This document shows positions 36,190 to 47,401 of a stretch of 64,000 nucleotides of DNA, one piece after another; position 1 is the first letter of the stretch; each line of letters begins with the position of its first letter. Below the pieces are notes generated by a model that did not search any database, was not told the origin of the DNA, and saw nothing but the letters and a program-made list of their open reading frames with translations. The stretch is from Onthophagus taurus (lineage: Eukaryota; Arthropoda; Insecta; Coleoptera; Scarabaeidae): contig NC_091968.1 in assembly GCF_036711975.1 (NCBI RefSeq), positions 26,211,001 to 26,275,000 of the forward strand, in the 5' to 3' direction. Made by a program: the position numbers and the translations under genes.

Positions 36190-36545
36190 TTGTATAAATT
36201 TGGTGACGGTTGGTATGATTAACAGGGAATTTTGGTTATATCATGTTTTTAAGTTAATGTCTCATTTTGACATTTGAAGTTTTTAAAGAAAATTTTATTT
36301 TTGGCTTTATTATTTATTAAGAAATAATTGAAATCAAATTTACGCGAAATAGGCGTAATTTATTTAGAGTTATTGAAAATGTTACTAAAATTAGAATAAT
36401 AATATTCATTTAGGTTTAATACCAACAGAAAAACGAAAAATTTTAATTTGACTTTAGGTTGTATAATTTATATTTTTTCAATTTCTTAACGGACGTAAGT
36501 CCAAATAAATCTGATCTTCATCAATACCATTATGTTGATTAAATT
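36190..36545 (-). pseudogene. GH35 fragment with deleted 3' coding part
   Basis: 36205-36475 matches the spacer below GH35 A (12095-12410). It then jumps straight into coding sequence matching 12797-12865: on the minus strand FNQHNGIDEDQIYLD...LRN, compared with FNQHKGMDEDQIYLD in copy A. About 390 bp, including the last roughly 110 codons and the stop, is missing. It is therefore a remnant of a third GH35 copy on the minus strand. Confidence 0.8.
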
Positions 36546-36625
36546 GTTGACTTAAGTTTAGTGTGTTCTAGTTTTAGTTTAACAAAAAATATAACGTTTA
36601 AATTATTTAAATTCTCAAATTAATT

Positions 36626-36880
36626 AATAAGTATTTAATAAATACCTAAATTAAATCCTGTTGGGCCGGAATTTTCGAACCAAAATCGATCCCCAGCTCG
36701 CGTTCTGTAGAATTGTTCGGTTAAAATACATAAAAATGTTGGTCCTGATAAGGTACCGGGTACCAAAAGATAAAGATAAAGATTTGCCAATCTATTTACG
36801 TTCTAAAACAAGAAAGATTTGCGTTAAGACACAATATTATTGAAATAAAAAAATTAAATTTAAACATAACCTGTCAAAAT
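36626..36880 (-). pseudogene. duplicated exon 5 of the heme peroxidase, decayed
   Basis: Near-identical to 41645-41935: it keeps both splice sites and the WFENSGPTGFN end, but the coding middle that specifies LYESVDDIDLTVGGSLEI is replaced by a short agataaagataaag run. The copied block continues past the exon into the adjoining 400 bp satellite. It cannot encode the exon, and it lies upstream of GH35 B on the opposite strand. Confidence 0.88.
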
Positions 36881-36954
36881 AATAATTTGACATATTATTG
36901 TGAAGTTGGTGATTATTGGTGACAATTCATTTATGTCACTTTGACGTTATTTAA

Positions 36955-38985
36955 AAAGATAACATCATTAACTCGTTAAACGATATGGTATTTTAGCTCA
37001 ATTAAACTTATTTCTTCACAAAATTTAATAATTCAAGCAAGAAATGTAATGGCAGGGTTTAAATGTCAAAACTGACTTAATATAGATGATTGCCGCTAGA
37101 TGGGGTGAGCAAATATTTAAAAGAAAAGCAATTTTTAAGATAAAAAAATTTTAATTATAAAAGTTTGAAATCTTTACCTGAATGAAGATTAATGTTTCCT
37201 TATTATCTTAAAAAAATTGTTAATTAATGTTTTTTTCTAAAAAATAAATTAAATCCTCAAAAATTTTAGTGACAGATAAAAGTTAGGTTATGTTTTCTTC
37301 AATTTCGGGAAAAAATCACTTCTTAGAGTCCATAACCACTGTAAATAAATGATTCTGATGTGGATTTTAGCTCAATTAAACTTATTTATTGATAAAATTT
37401 AATAATCTTAGCAAGAAATGTAATCGTAGGGATTAAATGTCAAAACTGACTTAATATGGATGGTTGTCGCTAGATGGGGTTAACAACCATTAGAAAAGAA
37501 AGAATTTTTAACGATAAAAAAGATAATAATCATAAAACTTTGAAATCTTTACCTGAATGAAGATTAATGTTTCCTTATTATCTTAAAAAAATTATTTAAT
37601 AAATTGTTTTTCTAGAAAATAAATTAATTCCTCAAAAATTTTAAAGTTACAGATAAAAGTTAGGTTATGTTTTCGTGTTTTCTTCAATTTCGGGAAAAAT
37701 CTCCTTAGAGTCCATAACCACTGTAAATAAATGATTTGCGAGTCCAAAAATGTATTTTGATAGGAATTTAGGATCAATTAAACTTATTTTTTCGCAAAAT
37801 TTAATCATTTTAGCAAGAAATGTAATCGAAGGATTTAAATCTCAAAACTGACTTAATATAGATGGTTGCCGCTAGATGGAGCGCGCAATTATTTAGAAGA
37901 GAAGAAATTTTTAAGATAAAAAAAATAATAATCATAAAAATTTGAAATCTTTACCTGAATGAAGATTAATGGTTCCTTATTACCTTAAAAAAATTATTTA
38001 ATAAATTCTTTTTCTAGAAAATAAATTAAATCCTCAAAAATTTTAAAGTGACAGATAAAAGTTAGGTTATGTTTTCATTTCTTCTTTAATTTCGGGGAAA
38101 GATCACTTCCTAAAGTCAATAATCACTATAAATGATTAGTTTGAGAGTCCAAAAACGTATTCTGATGTGGATTTTAGCTCAATTAAACTTATTTATTGAT
38201 AAAATTTAATAATTTTAGCAAGAAATGTAATCGTAGGGATTAAATGTCAAAACTGACTTAATATGGATGGTTGTCGCTAGATGGGGTTAACAACCATTTA
38301 GAAAAGAAAGAATTTTTAACGATAAAAAAGATAATAATCATAAAACTTTGAAATGTTTACCTGAATGAAGATTAATGGTTCCTTATTATCTTAAAAAAAT
38401 CATTTAACAAGTTTTTCTTCTAGAAAATAAATTAAATCCTCAAAAATTTTAAAGTGACAGATAAAAGTTAGGTTATGTTTTCATTTCTTCTTTAATTTCG
38501 GGGAAAGATCACTTCTTAAAGTCAATAATCACTATAAATGATTAGTTTGAGAGTCCAAAAACGTATTCTGATGTGGATTTTAGCTCAATTAAACTTATTT
38601 ATTGATAAAATTTAATAATTTTAGCAAGAAATGTAATCGTAGGGATTAAATGTCAAAACTGACTTAATATGGATGGTTGTCGCTAGATGGGGTTAACAAC
38701 CATTTAGAAAAGAAAGAATTTTTAACGATAAAAAAGATAATAATCGTAAAACTTTGAAATCTTTACCTGAATGAAGATTAATGTTTGTTATTATATTAAA
38801 AAAATTATTTAATAAATTTTTTTTCTAGAAAATAAATTAATTCCTCAAAAATTTTGAAGTGACAGATAAAAGTTAGGTTATGTTTTCGTGTTTTCTTCAA
38901 TTTCGGGAAAAAATCTCTCCTTAGAGTCCATAACCACTGTAAATAAATGATTTGGGAGTCCAAAAACGTATTTTGATGGGAATTT
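36955..38985. repeat. 400 bp satellite, array 1 (~5 copies)
   Basis: Each unit (380-410 bp) contains gaaatctttacctgaatgaa, ccttattatcttaaaaaaat, gtgacagataaaagttaggt, gagtccaaaaacgtattttg and tgccgctagatggggtgagc. The acctgaatgaag phrase falls at about 37180, 37555, 37955, 38360 and 38768. The direct phrase aaatataacgtt...aaattatttaaatt occurs on both sides (36586 and 38988), as if the whole block was inserted there. Confidence 0.9.
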
Positions 38986-39195
38986 TGAAAAAATATAACG
39001 TTGTTTAAATTATTTAAATTCGAGTTAGAACAATAGTTTGAGTCATTGTATTTAATGAATTCTCTTATAAATAAATTTGTTGTATATTCAAGTTCAATGT
39101 TTTATTAATAAGAATTCTTCAAGGACAAAATACCGTTATTGAAAAAGTATTTTTAAACCTATCTTTATCTGACCACTTATTGGTTATCGACGCGT

Positions 39196-39230
39196 TATAA
39201 AACTTAACTCAAAACATCCTTACAATCAGT
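39196..39230 (+). promoter_or_regulatory. core promoter of GH35 B (TATA + initiator)
   Basis: TATAAAA at 39196-39202 and the arthropod initiator TCAGT at 39226-39230, with the A at 39228 lying 32 bp from the TATA start. This predicts a 30 nt leader to the ATG at 39258 and no upstream exon. Confidence 0.78.
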
Positions 39231-39257
39231 TGAGTTTAAGTTAACTAGAAATAAACA

Positions 39258-41177
39258 ATGAGTTTACCAACTCTATATCAACACTACACAAGCGGTGGAA
39301 TAACGGAAGGTTTGAACACAAACCAACCTTATTTCACCCTCAACCAAAAAAATATAACTTTATACAGCGGCGCGTTACATTATTTTCGAGTTCCTCAAGA
39401 ATATTGGCGCGATCGTCTCCGCAAAATGAAAGCGGCCGGAATAAACACGGTCGAAACTTACGTCCCGTGGAATTTACACGAACCAGAACCGGGTTTGTAC
39501 GATTTCGGCGCCGGAGGAAGCGATTTCCAAGAATTTTTAGACATCGAAAAATTCTTAAAAATGGCTCAAGAAGAGGATATGTTGGCGATTGTTAGACCTG
39601 GACCTTACATTTGTTCCGAATGGGATTTCGGCGGTTTACCATCGTGGTTATTAAAAGAGAAAGGAATCAGAGTGAGGACATCGGATGAGAAATTCATGAA
39701 TCACGTAACGAGGTTCTTTAATACTTTATTAACACTTTTGGCAGCGTTGCAATTCACTAGAGGGGGCCCGATTATTGCGGTACAAATCGAAAACGAATAT
39801 GGAAGCGCTAATTCGATCGATTACCCAATTGACATGGATTATATGGAACAATTAAGGGGGTTAATGAAAAATAACGGGATCGTTGAGTTATTTGTAACAT
39901 CAGATGGGCCATCTTACGGGAATTTGAGTCAAATGGAAGGGGTTTTATACACGGGGAATTTCCAAGATAACCCCGAACACGAATTAGGATTAATTGAAAA
40001 ATATCAACCGGGAAAACCAATCATGGTTATGGAATTTTGGACCGGTTGGTTCGATCATTGGTTAGCTAACCATCAAACGAGACCCCTCGATAAATTTTTA
40101 AGCGTCCTCGAAACGATTTTAGATTACCCCTCATCCGTTAATTTCTACATGTTCCACGGAGGAACCAATTTTGGATTCACAAACGGCGCAAACATCCTCG
40201 GTTTAACCGACGGGGGTAACAAACACGACACAACAAGTTACGATTACGACGCCCCACTCTCAGAAAACGGCGATTACACCGAAAAATACTTCGCTTTAAA
40301 AGAAGCGATTTCAAAACGATCCAACCCGCAACTTTATTTACCCCCCATGCCCGAATTAACCCCAAGAATCGCGTATAATCCAATAGAAATAACCGGGGAA
40401 TTAAGAATCTCCGATTTATTAAAATCCGAGTCTTACGTTGAAAGCGAAAATGTAATTTCAATGGAAAATATCGATATTAATAACGGAGGGGGTCAAAGAT
40501 TCGGTTATGTCGTGTATAAAAAAGAAAATTTAAACATCAAATCCGATTCGATTTTAAAAATTGAGGGGCGAGTTTACGATACGATTTTAGTTTTAATCAA
40601 TGGGGAATTAAAATCGAAAATTTTAACCTCAGAAAGCGACGTAAACGGATTCGGTTATTGGAGGGTTAAAGACGCTTCGTTGAATTTGGGATTAGAAAGT
40701 TACGAAGACGCAACTTTGGAATTAATCGTTGAAAATTCGGGGCGAGTTAACTTCGGTACTCTCAATCAATTTAATCAACAAAAAGGTTTATTCCAAGGGA
40801 ACGTGTTATTAAACGACGAAATTATTTTAAATTGGAAAATACACTCGTTGGAGTTTAAAAAGAATTGGACGAATTCTTTAACCGGTTGGGAAACCCCCAC
40901 TTTTAAAAACGGCCCTGCTTTATATCGAGGGGTTTTAAACGTTGAAAATCCCGATAAAGATACCTACATTGATTTGAGAGATTGGAGAAAAGGGGTTGTT
41001 ATTGTAAATGGTTTTGTATTATCGAGACATTTTCGAGTTGGCCCTCAATTGGCCGCTTATCTTCCAGCCCCGCTTTTAAAATCGGGCGATAATGAGATTA
41101 TTTTCTTTGAACATTTTGTAGGGAATGATAAAATCAACTTTTTAAGTGATATGGTTTATGGAGGATTCGACGATTAG
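39258..41177 (+). CDS. GH35 beta-galactosidase-like enzyme, copy B
   Basis: 639 residues, intronless, full family length. Acid/base E180 in QIENEYG, nucleophile E259 in MVMEFWTGWFDHW, plus HYFRV, NTVETYVPWNLHEP, RPGPYICSEWDFGGLP, YDAPLSENGDYTEKY, and the C-terminal RDWRKGVVIVNGFVLSRHF. The start is fixed by an in-frame TAA two codons upstream and by the promoter at 39196. There is no signal peptide (MSLPTLYQHYTSGG), unlike most secreted or lysosomal members, so it is either cytosolic or non-classically exported; that is an inference. The coding region is GC-richer than its surroundings. Against copy A the identity is moderate, so the duplication is not recent. AATAAA at 41184. It is convergent with the peroxidase gene, 166 bp between stops. 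Confidence 0.95.
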   Translation: MSLPTLYQHYTSGGITEGLNTNQPYFTLNQKNITLYSGALHYFRVPQEYWRDRLRKMKAAGINTVETYVPWNLHEPEPGLYDFGAGGSDFQEFLDIEKFLKMAQEEDMLAIVRPGPYICSEWDFGGLPSWLLKEKGIRVRTSDEKFMNHVTRFFNTLLTLLAALQFTRGGPIIAVQIENEYGSANSIDYPIDMDYMEQLRGLMKNNGIVELFVTSDGPSYGNLSQMEGVLYTGNFQDNPEHELGLIEKYQPGKPIMVMEFWTGWFDHWLANHQTRPLDKFLSVLETILDYPSSVNFYMFHGGTNFGFTNGANILGLTDGGNKHDTTSYDYDAPLSENGDYTEKYFALKEAISKRSNPQLYLPPMPELTPRIAYNPIEITGELRISDLLKSESYVESENVISMENIDINNGGGQRFGYVVYKKENLNIKSDSILKIEGRVYDTILVLINGELKSKILTSESDVNGFGYWRVKDASLNLGLESYEDATLELIVENSGRVNFGTLNQFNQQKGLFQGNVLLNDEIILNWKIHSLEFKKNWTNSLTGWETPTFKNGPALYRGVLNVENPDKDTYIDLRDWRKGVVIVNGFVLSRHFRVGPQLAAYLPAPLLKSGDNEIIFFEHFVGNDKINFLSDMVYGGFDD

Positions 41178-41343
41178 ATTAAAAATAAATTGATAAATAC
41201 TTTTGAAATGTTTATGTACATTTTTAATCATAAATAATAACTAATTATCGCACCTTTGTGTTATTTTAATAATATCCTTAAAAACCTATTTTATTATTCT
41301 ACCTACTTAACGTTATTTAATATTTACATAATTAAATTAATCT

Positions 41344-44300
41344 TTATTTCTTATAATAAAAGTCGTGTGGGTTTTCTAATGTAAATTGAGACCCTGAATT
41401 TGAAGAATCCCTCCACAAATTCAAATTAACCGATGGTATTTGTTCGCAAGAAACGACGGGGTTTCTAAAATCATAAAAATATCATATTTATCCTTAATTT
41501 GTTTAAATTTTGACTTACGAATCGGAAATTTTAATAAACCCTCTTGGTTGCATGCTTCTCACGTTTGCGTTGTCGCAGAAAAGTCTTGCTAAGCTCGTTT
41601 TTCTAATTTCGTTGAGTTGATCTATAACGAAAAAGAATTTGAATCAAATTAATTAATAAGTATTTAATAAATACCTAAATTAAATCCTGTTGGGCCGGAA
41701 TTTTCGAACCAAAATCGATCCCCAGCTCGCGTTCTGTAGAATTGTTCGGTTAAAATACATAAAAATGTTGGTCCTGATAAGGTGCCGGGTACCAAAATTT
41801 CTAAAGATCCACCGACTGTTAAATCGATATCGTCGACTGATTCATAAAGATTGGCCAATCTATTTACGTTCTAAAACAAGAAAGATTTACGTTAAGACAC
41901 AATATTATTGAAATAAAAAATTAAATTTAAACATAACCTGTCAAAATAGTAATTTGACATATTATTGTGAAGTTGGTGATTATTTAAAAAAGATAACATC
42001 ATTAACTCGTTAAATGATATGGTATTTTAGCTCAATTAAACTTATTTCTTCACAAAAAATTTAATAATTTAAGCGAAAATGTATTCGTAGGGTTTAAATG
42101 TCAAAACTGACTTAATATAGATGATTGCCGCTAGATGGGGTGAGCAAATTTAAAAGAAAATCAATTTTTAAGATAAAAAAATTTTAATTATAAAAGTTTG
42201 AAATCTTTACCTGAATGAAGATTCATTTTTCCTTATTATCTTAAAAAAAACGTTAATTAATAAGTTTTTTTCTAAAAAATAAATTAAATCCTCAAAAATT
42301 TTAGTGACAAATAAAAGTTAGGTTATGTTTCCATTTCTTCTTTAATTTCGGGGAAAGATCACTTCTTAGAGTCAATAATCACTGTAAATAAATGATTTGG
42401 GAGTCCAAAAACGTATTTTGATGGGAATTTTGGTTCAATTAAACTTATTTTTTCGCTAAATTTAATAATTTAAGCAAGAAATGTAATCGTAGGGTTGAAA
42501 TGTCAAAACTGACTTAATATAGATGGTTGCCGCTAGATGGAGCGCGCAATTATTTAGAGAGAAATTTTTAAGATAAAAAAAATAATAATAAAAATTTGAA
42601 ATCTTTACCTGAATGAAGATTAATGTTTCCTTATTATCTTAAAAAAATCATTTAACAAGTTTCTTTTTCTAGAAAATAAATTAAATCCTCAAAAATTTTA
42701 AAGGGACAAATAAAAGGTTATGTTTTCATTTCTTCTTTAATTTCGGGTAAAGATCACTTCTTAGAGTCAATAATCACTATAAATAAATGGTTTGGGAGAC
42801 CAAAAACGAATTTTGATAGGAATTTTGGCTCAATTAAACTTATTTTTTCGTAAAATTTAATAATTTTAGCAAGAAAAGTAATCGAAGGATTTAAATGTCA
42901 AATCTGACTTAATATAGATGGTTGCCGCTAGATGGAGCGCGCAATTATTTAGAAAAGAAGAAATTTTTAAGATAAAAAAATAATAATCATAAAAATTTGA
43001 AATCTTTACCTGAATGAAGATTAATGTTTCCTTATTATCTTAAAAAAATCATTTAACAAGTTTATTTTTCTAGAAAATAAATTAAATCCTCAAAAATTTT
43101 AAAGTGACAAATAAAAGGTTATGTTTCCATTTCTTCTTTAATTTCGGGGAAAGATCACTTCTTAGAGTCAATAATCACTATAAATAAATGGTTTGGGAAA
43201 CCAAAAACGAATTTTGGCTCAATTAAACTTATTTTTTCGCAAAATTTAATAATTTTAGCTAGAAATGTAATCGAAGGATTTAAATGTCAAAACTGACTTA
43301 ATACAGATGGTTACCGCTAGATGGAGCGCGTAATTATTTAGAATAGAAGACATTTTTAAGATAAAAACAATAATAATCATAAAAATTTGAAATCTTTACC
43401 TGAATGAAGATTAATGTTACCTTATTATCTTAAAAAAATCATTTAACAAGTTTTTCTTGTAGAAAATAAATTAAATCCCCAAAAATTTTAAAGTGACAGA
43501 TAAAAGTTAGGTTATGTTTTCTTCAATTTCGGGAAAAAATCACTTCTTAGAGTTCATAATCACTGTAAATAAATGATTAGGGAGTCCAAAAACGTATTCT
43601 GATGGGAATTTAGGCTCAACTAAACTTATTTTTTCACAAAATTTAATCATTTTAGAAGAAATGTAATCGTAGGGTTTAAATGTCAAAACTGACTTATATG
43701 GATGGTTGTCGCTAGATGGGGTGAGCAACTATTTACAAAAAAACTTCCTAGATTATCGAAGTATAGCCGTTTGCCGCCATTTTGGCTCAAAAGTGAAGCG
43801 GGAAATTTAAAACTATGTTGATAAAATTACGCCAAATTTCCTTTATTTTTTTTTCGCGTGGTACTATGAAGAGTCGAAAGCCCTTCTTACTGATCAGTAA
43901 ATTCCTTAAAAGCTGCGAGTGCAAAAGTTAAAATTAATTACATGTTGCGAACACTACCAGATTCATTGAGTTATATTGGACATTTGGTTGATGTTTTAAA
44001 AGAAGAGGATCAGGCCGTAGAGCATTTAAAAAGTAAAATAAGCTTGTTCAAATTAAAAGTTAAATGCTTTTTTTATAAAGAAAAGTCAGTAAAGGAGTTG
44101 CAAAGTTGATATTGCATGAGGATATTTTTTGGGTAAAAGTTTCAAAGTTTTATCAACTGGAAGGAGATAAACCAAGGTTAAGCCAAGTAGTTGAATGCTT
44201 TTATGAAAGGGAAGTAAAAAAACTTTTTAATTAAGAGAAGGCAAATAAATCCAATCCATCGTGCTGCAAATATTTCTAGATCCAAATTTTAATGGAATTC

Positions 44301-47300
44301 ATCTTAATAGAGAAGAACAAATACAAAGAACAGACTTTATAGACAATATGGCTACTGTAACAAGCCCAGATGGGTCTGTAGCGATAATGGCAGAATTAGC
44401 TCTTTATCGATCCAAAGAAGGGTTATTTGGAAAATTATGTTTTAAAATTCGTGGAAAAACTACATCCCGTTGTATGATAATACGCTTGCGTCGAGTAAAT
44501 AAGATAAATAAAATAAGTTTTATTGCTCATAATTTAAAATGATTAGATTCTGCCACCAATGTGGAGGTTTATGAACGTAATGAAGACCTTCCTGATATTA
44601 AAATAATTAAATGCAGTGATTTGGAAACTTTTCCAGAACCGTCTGAAAATTCATTAGATAAAATATATTCTAAACATCATAAATAAGTCCATAAATATGA
44701 ACCATACCACGTTACAGCCATCGAATTTTCCAAGCTGTATTTGTATTTAAATGCTTGTTCTCAAAAAATTCGCAAAATCGAGAATATTCTTCTATTTTTC
44801 TTTTTCTCGAGAATTTTCCATCTCTAGTTAAGATACAATATTATTGAAATAAAGAATAAAATCTAAACATAACCTATCAAAATAGTAAATTGTTAAATTA
44901 TTGTGAAGTTGGTGATAATTGGTGACAGTTCATTTATGTCACATTGACGTTTAAACTTTCGTTGTTTAAAAAGATAAAATTTAATTTTTTTTTTAAATGA
45001 AAACACTAAAAATTTTACCTTTACAGGTATTATAGTAAAAAAGTATTTTAATCAGTGGCGGCTTTAGGGTAAATAACCTATCAAAATAGTAAATTCAAAT
45101 TGACAAATGATTGTGAAGTTGGTGACAGTTTATTTATGTCACATTGACGTTTAAACTTTCGTTGTTTAAAAAGATAAAATTTAAATTTTTTTTAAATGAA
45201 AACACTACAAATATGCTATATACTCTATTGCTAATTAGCACTACCTAGCTTGTCACTAGAACTAACACTAGACTAAGAACTAGAAACCCAAATATTTATT
45301 GTTCTAGATCTAATATTAGTTCTACTTCTAGTACAATAACCTGATGCTGAATAACAAGTAAAATTACGTTTACTTCTTTTGATATCGATAATTTTTATAG
45401 GGACAATTACTTTTATAAATAAATTTGTATAATAACTTACATCTTTAGTCATAACATCAAGTAAATCATCAAAACTAGAAGCTTTTCCCAATCCACAAAA
45501 CTGTCTAACATCATTATAAGAAGCCAAACCATGATCACGATTTCTTTGTATACAAATAGCCTTCAAATCTTGACCGAAAAATTGTCCCATTCTAAATAAA
45601 AATTGTGTTATTTCGCTATCGTGGAATCGATCGGATTTTAATTCGGGTTGCGAAGCCATTCCGCGAGTTAAATCGTCGAAATTTGTGCCTTGTTCGAGAA
45701 CAGCTGGGCGATTAAACCAGTCACTCATACGAATGTTACCCATGTTATTTCTATATTCTCCGACGAGACTAAAAAAATAATTAAAATGAATTAATACACG
45801 GTGTTAATTAATTATCGTACCCAAAGTATGCAACCAAATGCGCAAATCGTGTATTGCAATACCGATACTGTGATATGGGTTGCATACGCTGTATATTTAA
45901 GAAATAAAAATAAATAATTACTCTAAATGTCCGGCGATTAACGAATGGAAAAATCTAAAAGCAGCGGTGGCGTGTTCGTTAATAACGGTTGGATCAACGT
46001 TTTCGTCGTAATCGTTAACGAAATCTTTGGTGTCCCAAATGATTCTATTTTTTAACGAATTTCCAACGCCAATAAAAATCGGTAACCATTCGTAATAAGA
46101 AATAAATTGATGCTGGGCTATATTAATTTTTCTCGCTTCTTGATACAAAGTTTCGTCATCCCAGTGTGGATTAATTTTAGATAACGAATCGGCTAAACGA
46201 TTATGTTCCCTAAACAATATAATTTGAAGAATGGTTAATTGAGGATTTTGATTAACTCGGACATCCCCGGCTGCGTAACACGCTTCTTGAGGGTTTAGAC
46301 GTAAATCGCAAACACCGGATGCGTTGTTATTTCTTGGTAACCATTCTTGGCCGTTCCGGAATTCCCCGGTTAATCTACCACCTTGGAACAATCGGACTTG
46401 CGCGCTAACTTGGTCTGTATTTCCATAAACGACGGATAAATCTAAGAAATGATTTACGGCGGAGATTTGTTCCGCTGGTTGGCTACCTCCAACGCAATTT
46501 CTATCACGATCTGTTATCGTTCTAACAAAACTCATACAATTTTGAGGTTGTAGCGTATTTTGATTAATTGGGTCATCTCTTGCTATCGTTAATGGGAAAC
46601 AATGTTCTGGGGAGTTTGCTAACTCTAATAATTGCCCCGTTGGTGAACAACACTTTGTATCATGTGGTTCTAAAAGGAAATTATTAAATTAAACCATGAC
46701 GAATTAAAAATAAATATTTACGCGCTTGTGTGCTTCCAGCAATCATACTCATATCGTGAGTAATAATTTGTCCATATTGCATAGCTGCAACTGTAAATTT
46801 AGGATCTTCAACTGGAACATCCGGGTATAAAATTAAACTTAAAGATCTTGCGGGGGGTAGTTCATTTCCAGATCGAGCTCTCGTTGGGGTACTAATTCCA
46901 TCTCCATAATTCGGAGGAACCAATCTGTTAAATCTCGTTTGTGGGATTCCCAACCCAGGGTTTCTTAAGTTATTACAAGAACCATCCAAAGTGCGATATC
47001 TAGATGGTTGGCAAGAAGCCGGAGCGGTTCCGCACCCCAAAGTGGCGGGATCTGGAGTCGTTGTTTGAAATTGGGGTTGAAATTGTTGTTGAAATTGCGG
47101 AAAATTAGGTTGAAATTGAGGTTGTGCTTGGCTAAAATAAAATAAATAAGATTTATTAGAAACGAAATAAAACCACAAAGTTATTTGTTGATGTTAAATG
47201 AGTTTTTTATGATTTTTACCCAAATCCCGTAGAATAAATCGGATTATTGGGTTGATTGAATGCGTGTGGACGTTGATAAACGGAATTTAAATTAATGTCA

Positions 47301-47392
47301 TACGGATTTCCGAAGTTGCTGAACATGTCTTCGTATAAGGCCGACGTTGAGATTATCAGAAACTGTATTAATACAGCTTGATATTCTCGCAT
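41344..47392 (-). CDS. secreted animal heme peroxidase (chorion peroxidase/peroxinectin-like)
   Basis: Seven coding exons: 47392-47220, 47131-46722, 46669-45922, 45768-45441, 41870-41675, 41621-41519, 41464-41344. All are GT/AG with matching phases, giving 692 residues. A leading hydrophobic stretch (MREYQAVLIQFLIISTSALY) is the signal peptide; a Gln/Phe/Pro-rich linker covers ~59-80. Peroxidase core: distal His183 (QYGQIITHDMSM), catalytic Arg332 (GDVRVNQNPQL), REHNR at 348-352, proximal His436 (AFRFFHSLI), IQRNRDHGLASYND, GGSLE...GPTFLCILTEQF. Compared with myeloperoxidase, the heme-ester residues Asp94 and Glu242 fall on Thr182 and Gln335, so covalent heme attachment is probably absent. 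The enzyme uses peroxide to oxidise substrates outside the cell. An acceptor at 47402 suggests an untranslated first exon upstream. Intron 4 (3,570 bp) is full of repeats. AATAAA overlaps the stop. Confidence 0.95.
41985..43740. repeat. 400 bp satellite, array 2 (inside peroxidase intron 4)
   Basis: Four to five units of the same satellite as at 36955, with the acctgaatgaag phrase at about 42209, 42607, 43009 and 43407. On the strand of peroxidase transcription each unit reads cttcattcaggtaaagattt, which contains a consensus-quality donor site. Confidence 0.9.
43945..44690 (+). pseudogene. hAT-type transposase relic (antisense in peroxidase intron 4)
   Basis: Pieces in shifting frames: MLRTLPDSLSYIGHLVDVLK (about 43945), then LHEDIFWVKVSKFYQLEGDK followed by PRLSQVVECFYE (44108-44210), then HRAANIFLDPNFNGIHL-like sequence (44262-44330) and DNMATVTSPDGSVAIMAELA. 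The order W-x-x-V ... EGDKP ... HP-x-H-x-AA-x-x-L-x-P is the mid-to-C-terminal layout of hAT transposases. Two or more frameshifts and stops break it; no DDE start or BED finger is seen. Confidence 0.6.
44830..45210. repeat. two direct copies of the peroxidase-intron flank
   Basis: 44870-45010 and 45070-45205 share aaactttcgttgtttaaaaagataaaattt and related phrases, and both resemble the sequence just outside exon 5 (41925-41990) and its copy at 36870-36960. They record earlier tandem duplication within this intron. Confidence 0.65.
45247..45342. repeat. degenerate CTAG-rich palindrome
   Basis: Left arm cactagaactaacactagac and an imperfect inverse (attagttctacttctag) with about 20 bp of AT-rich centre. 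The arm sequence is the same as in the palindrome cluster at 50957-51535, but the ggtttagccg core is gone. It is about 100 bp inside intron 4 from exon 4. Confidence 0.7.
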
Positions 47393-47401
47393 TTTGAAAT
47401 C

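Noticed and set aside
36661-36843. A small gene reading GRNFRTKIDPQLAFC and its twin at 41690
   Set aside because: Both are the antisense of peroxidase exon 5. The real coding strand is minus, and the 36.6 kb copy is a broken duplicate.
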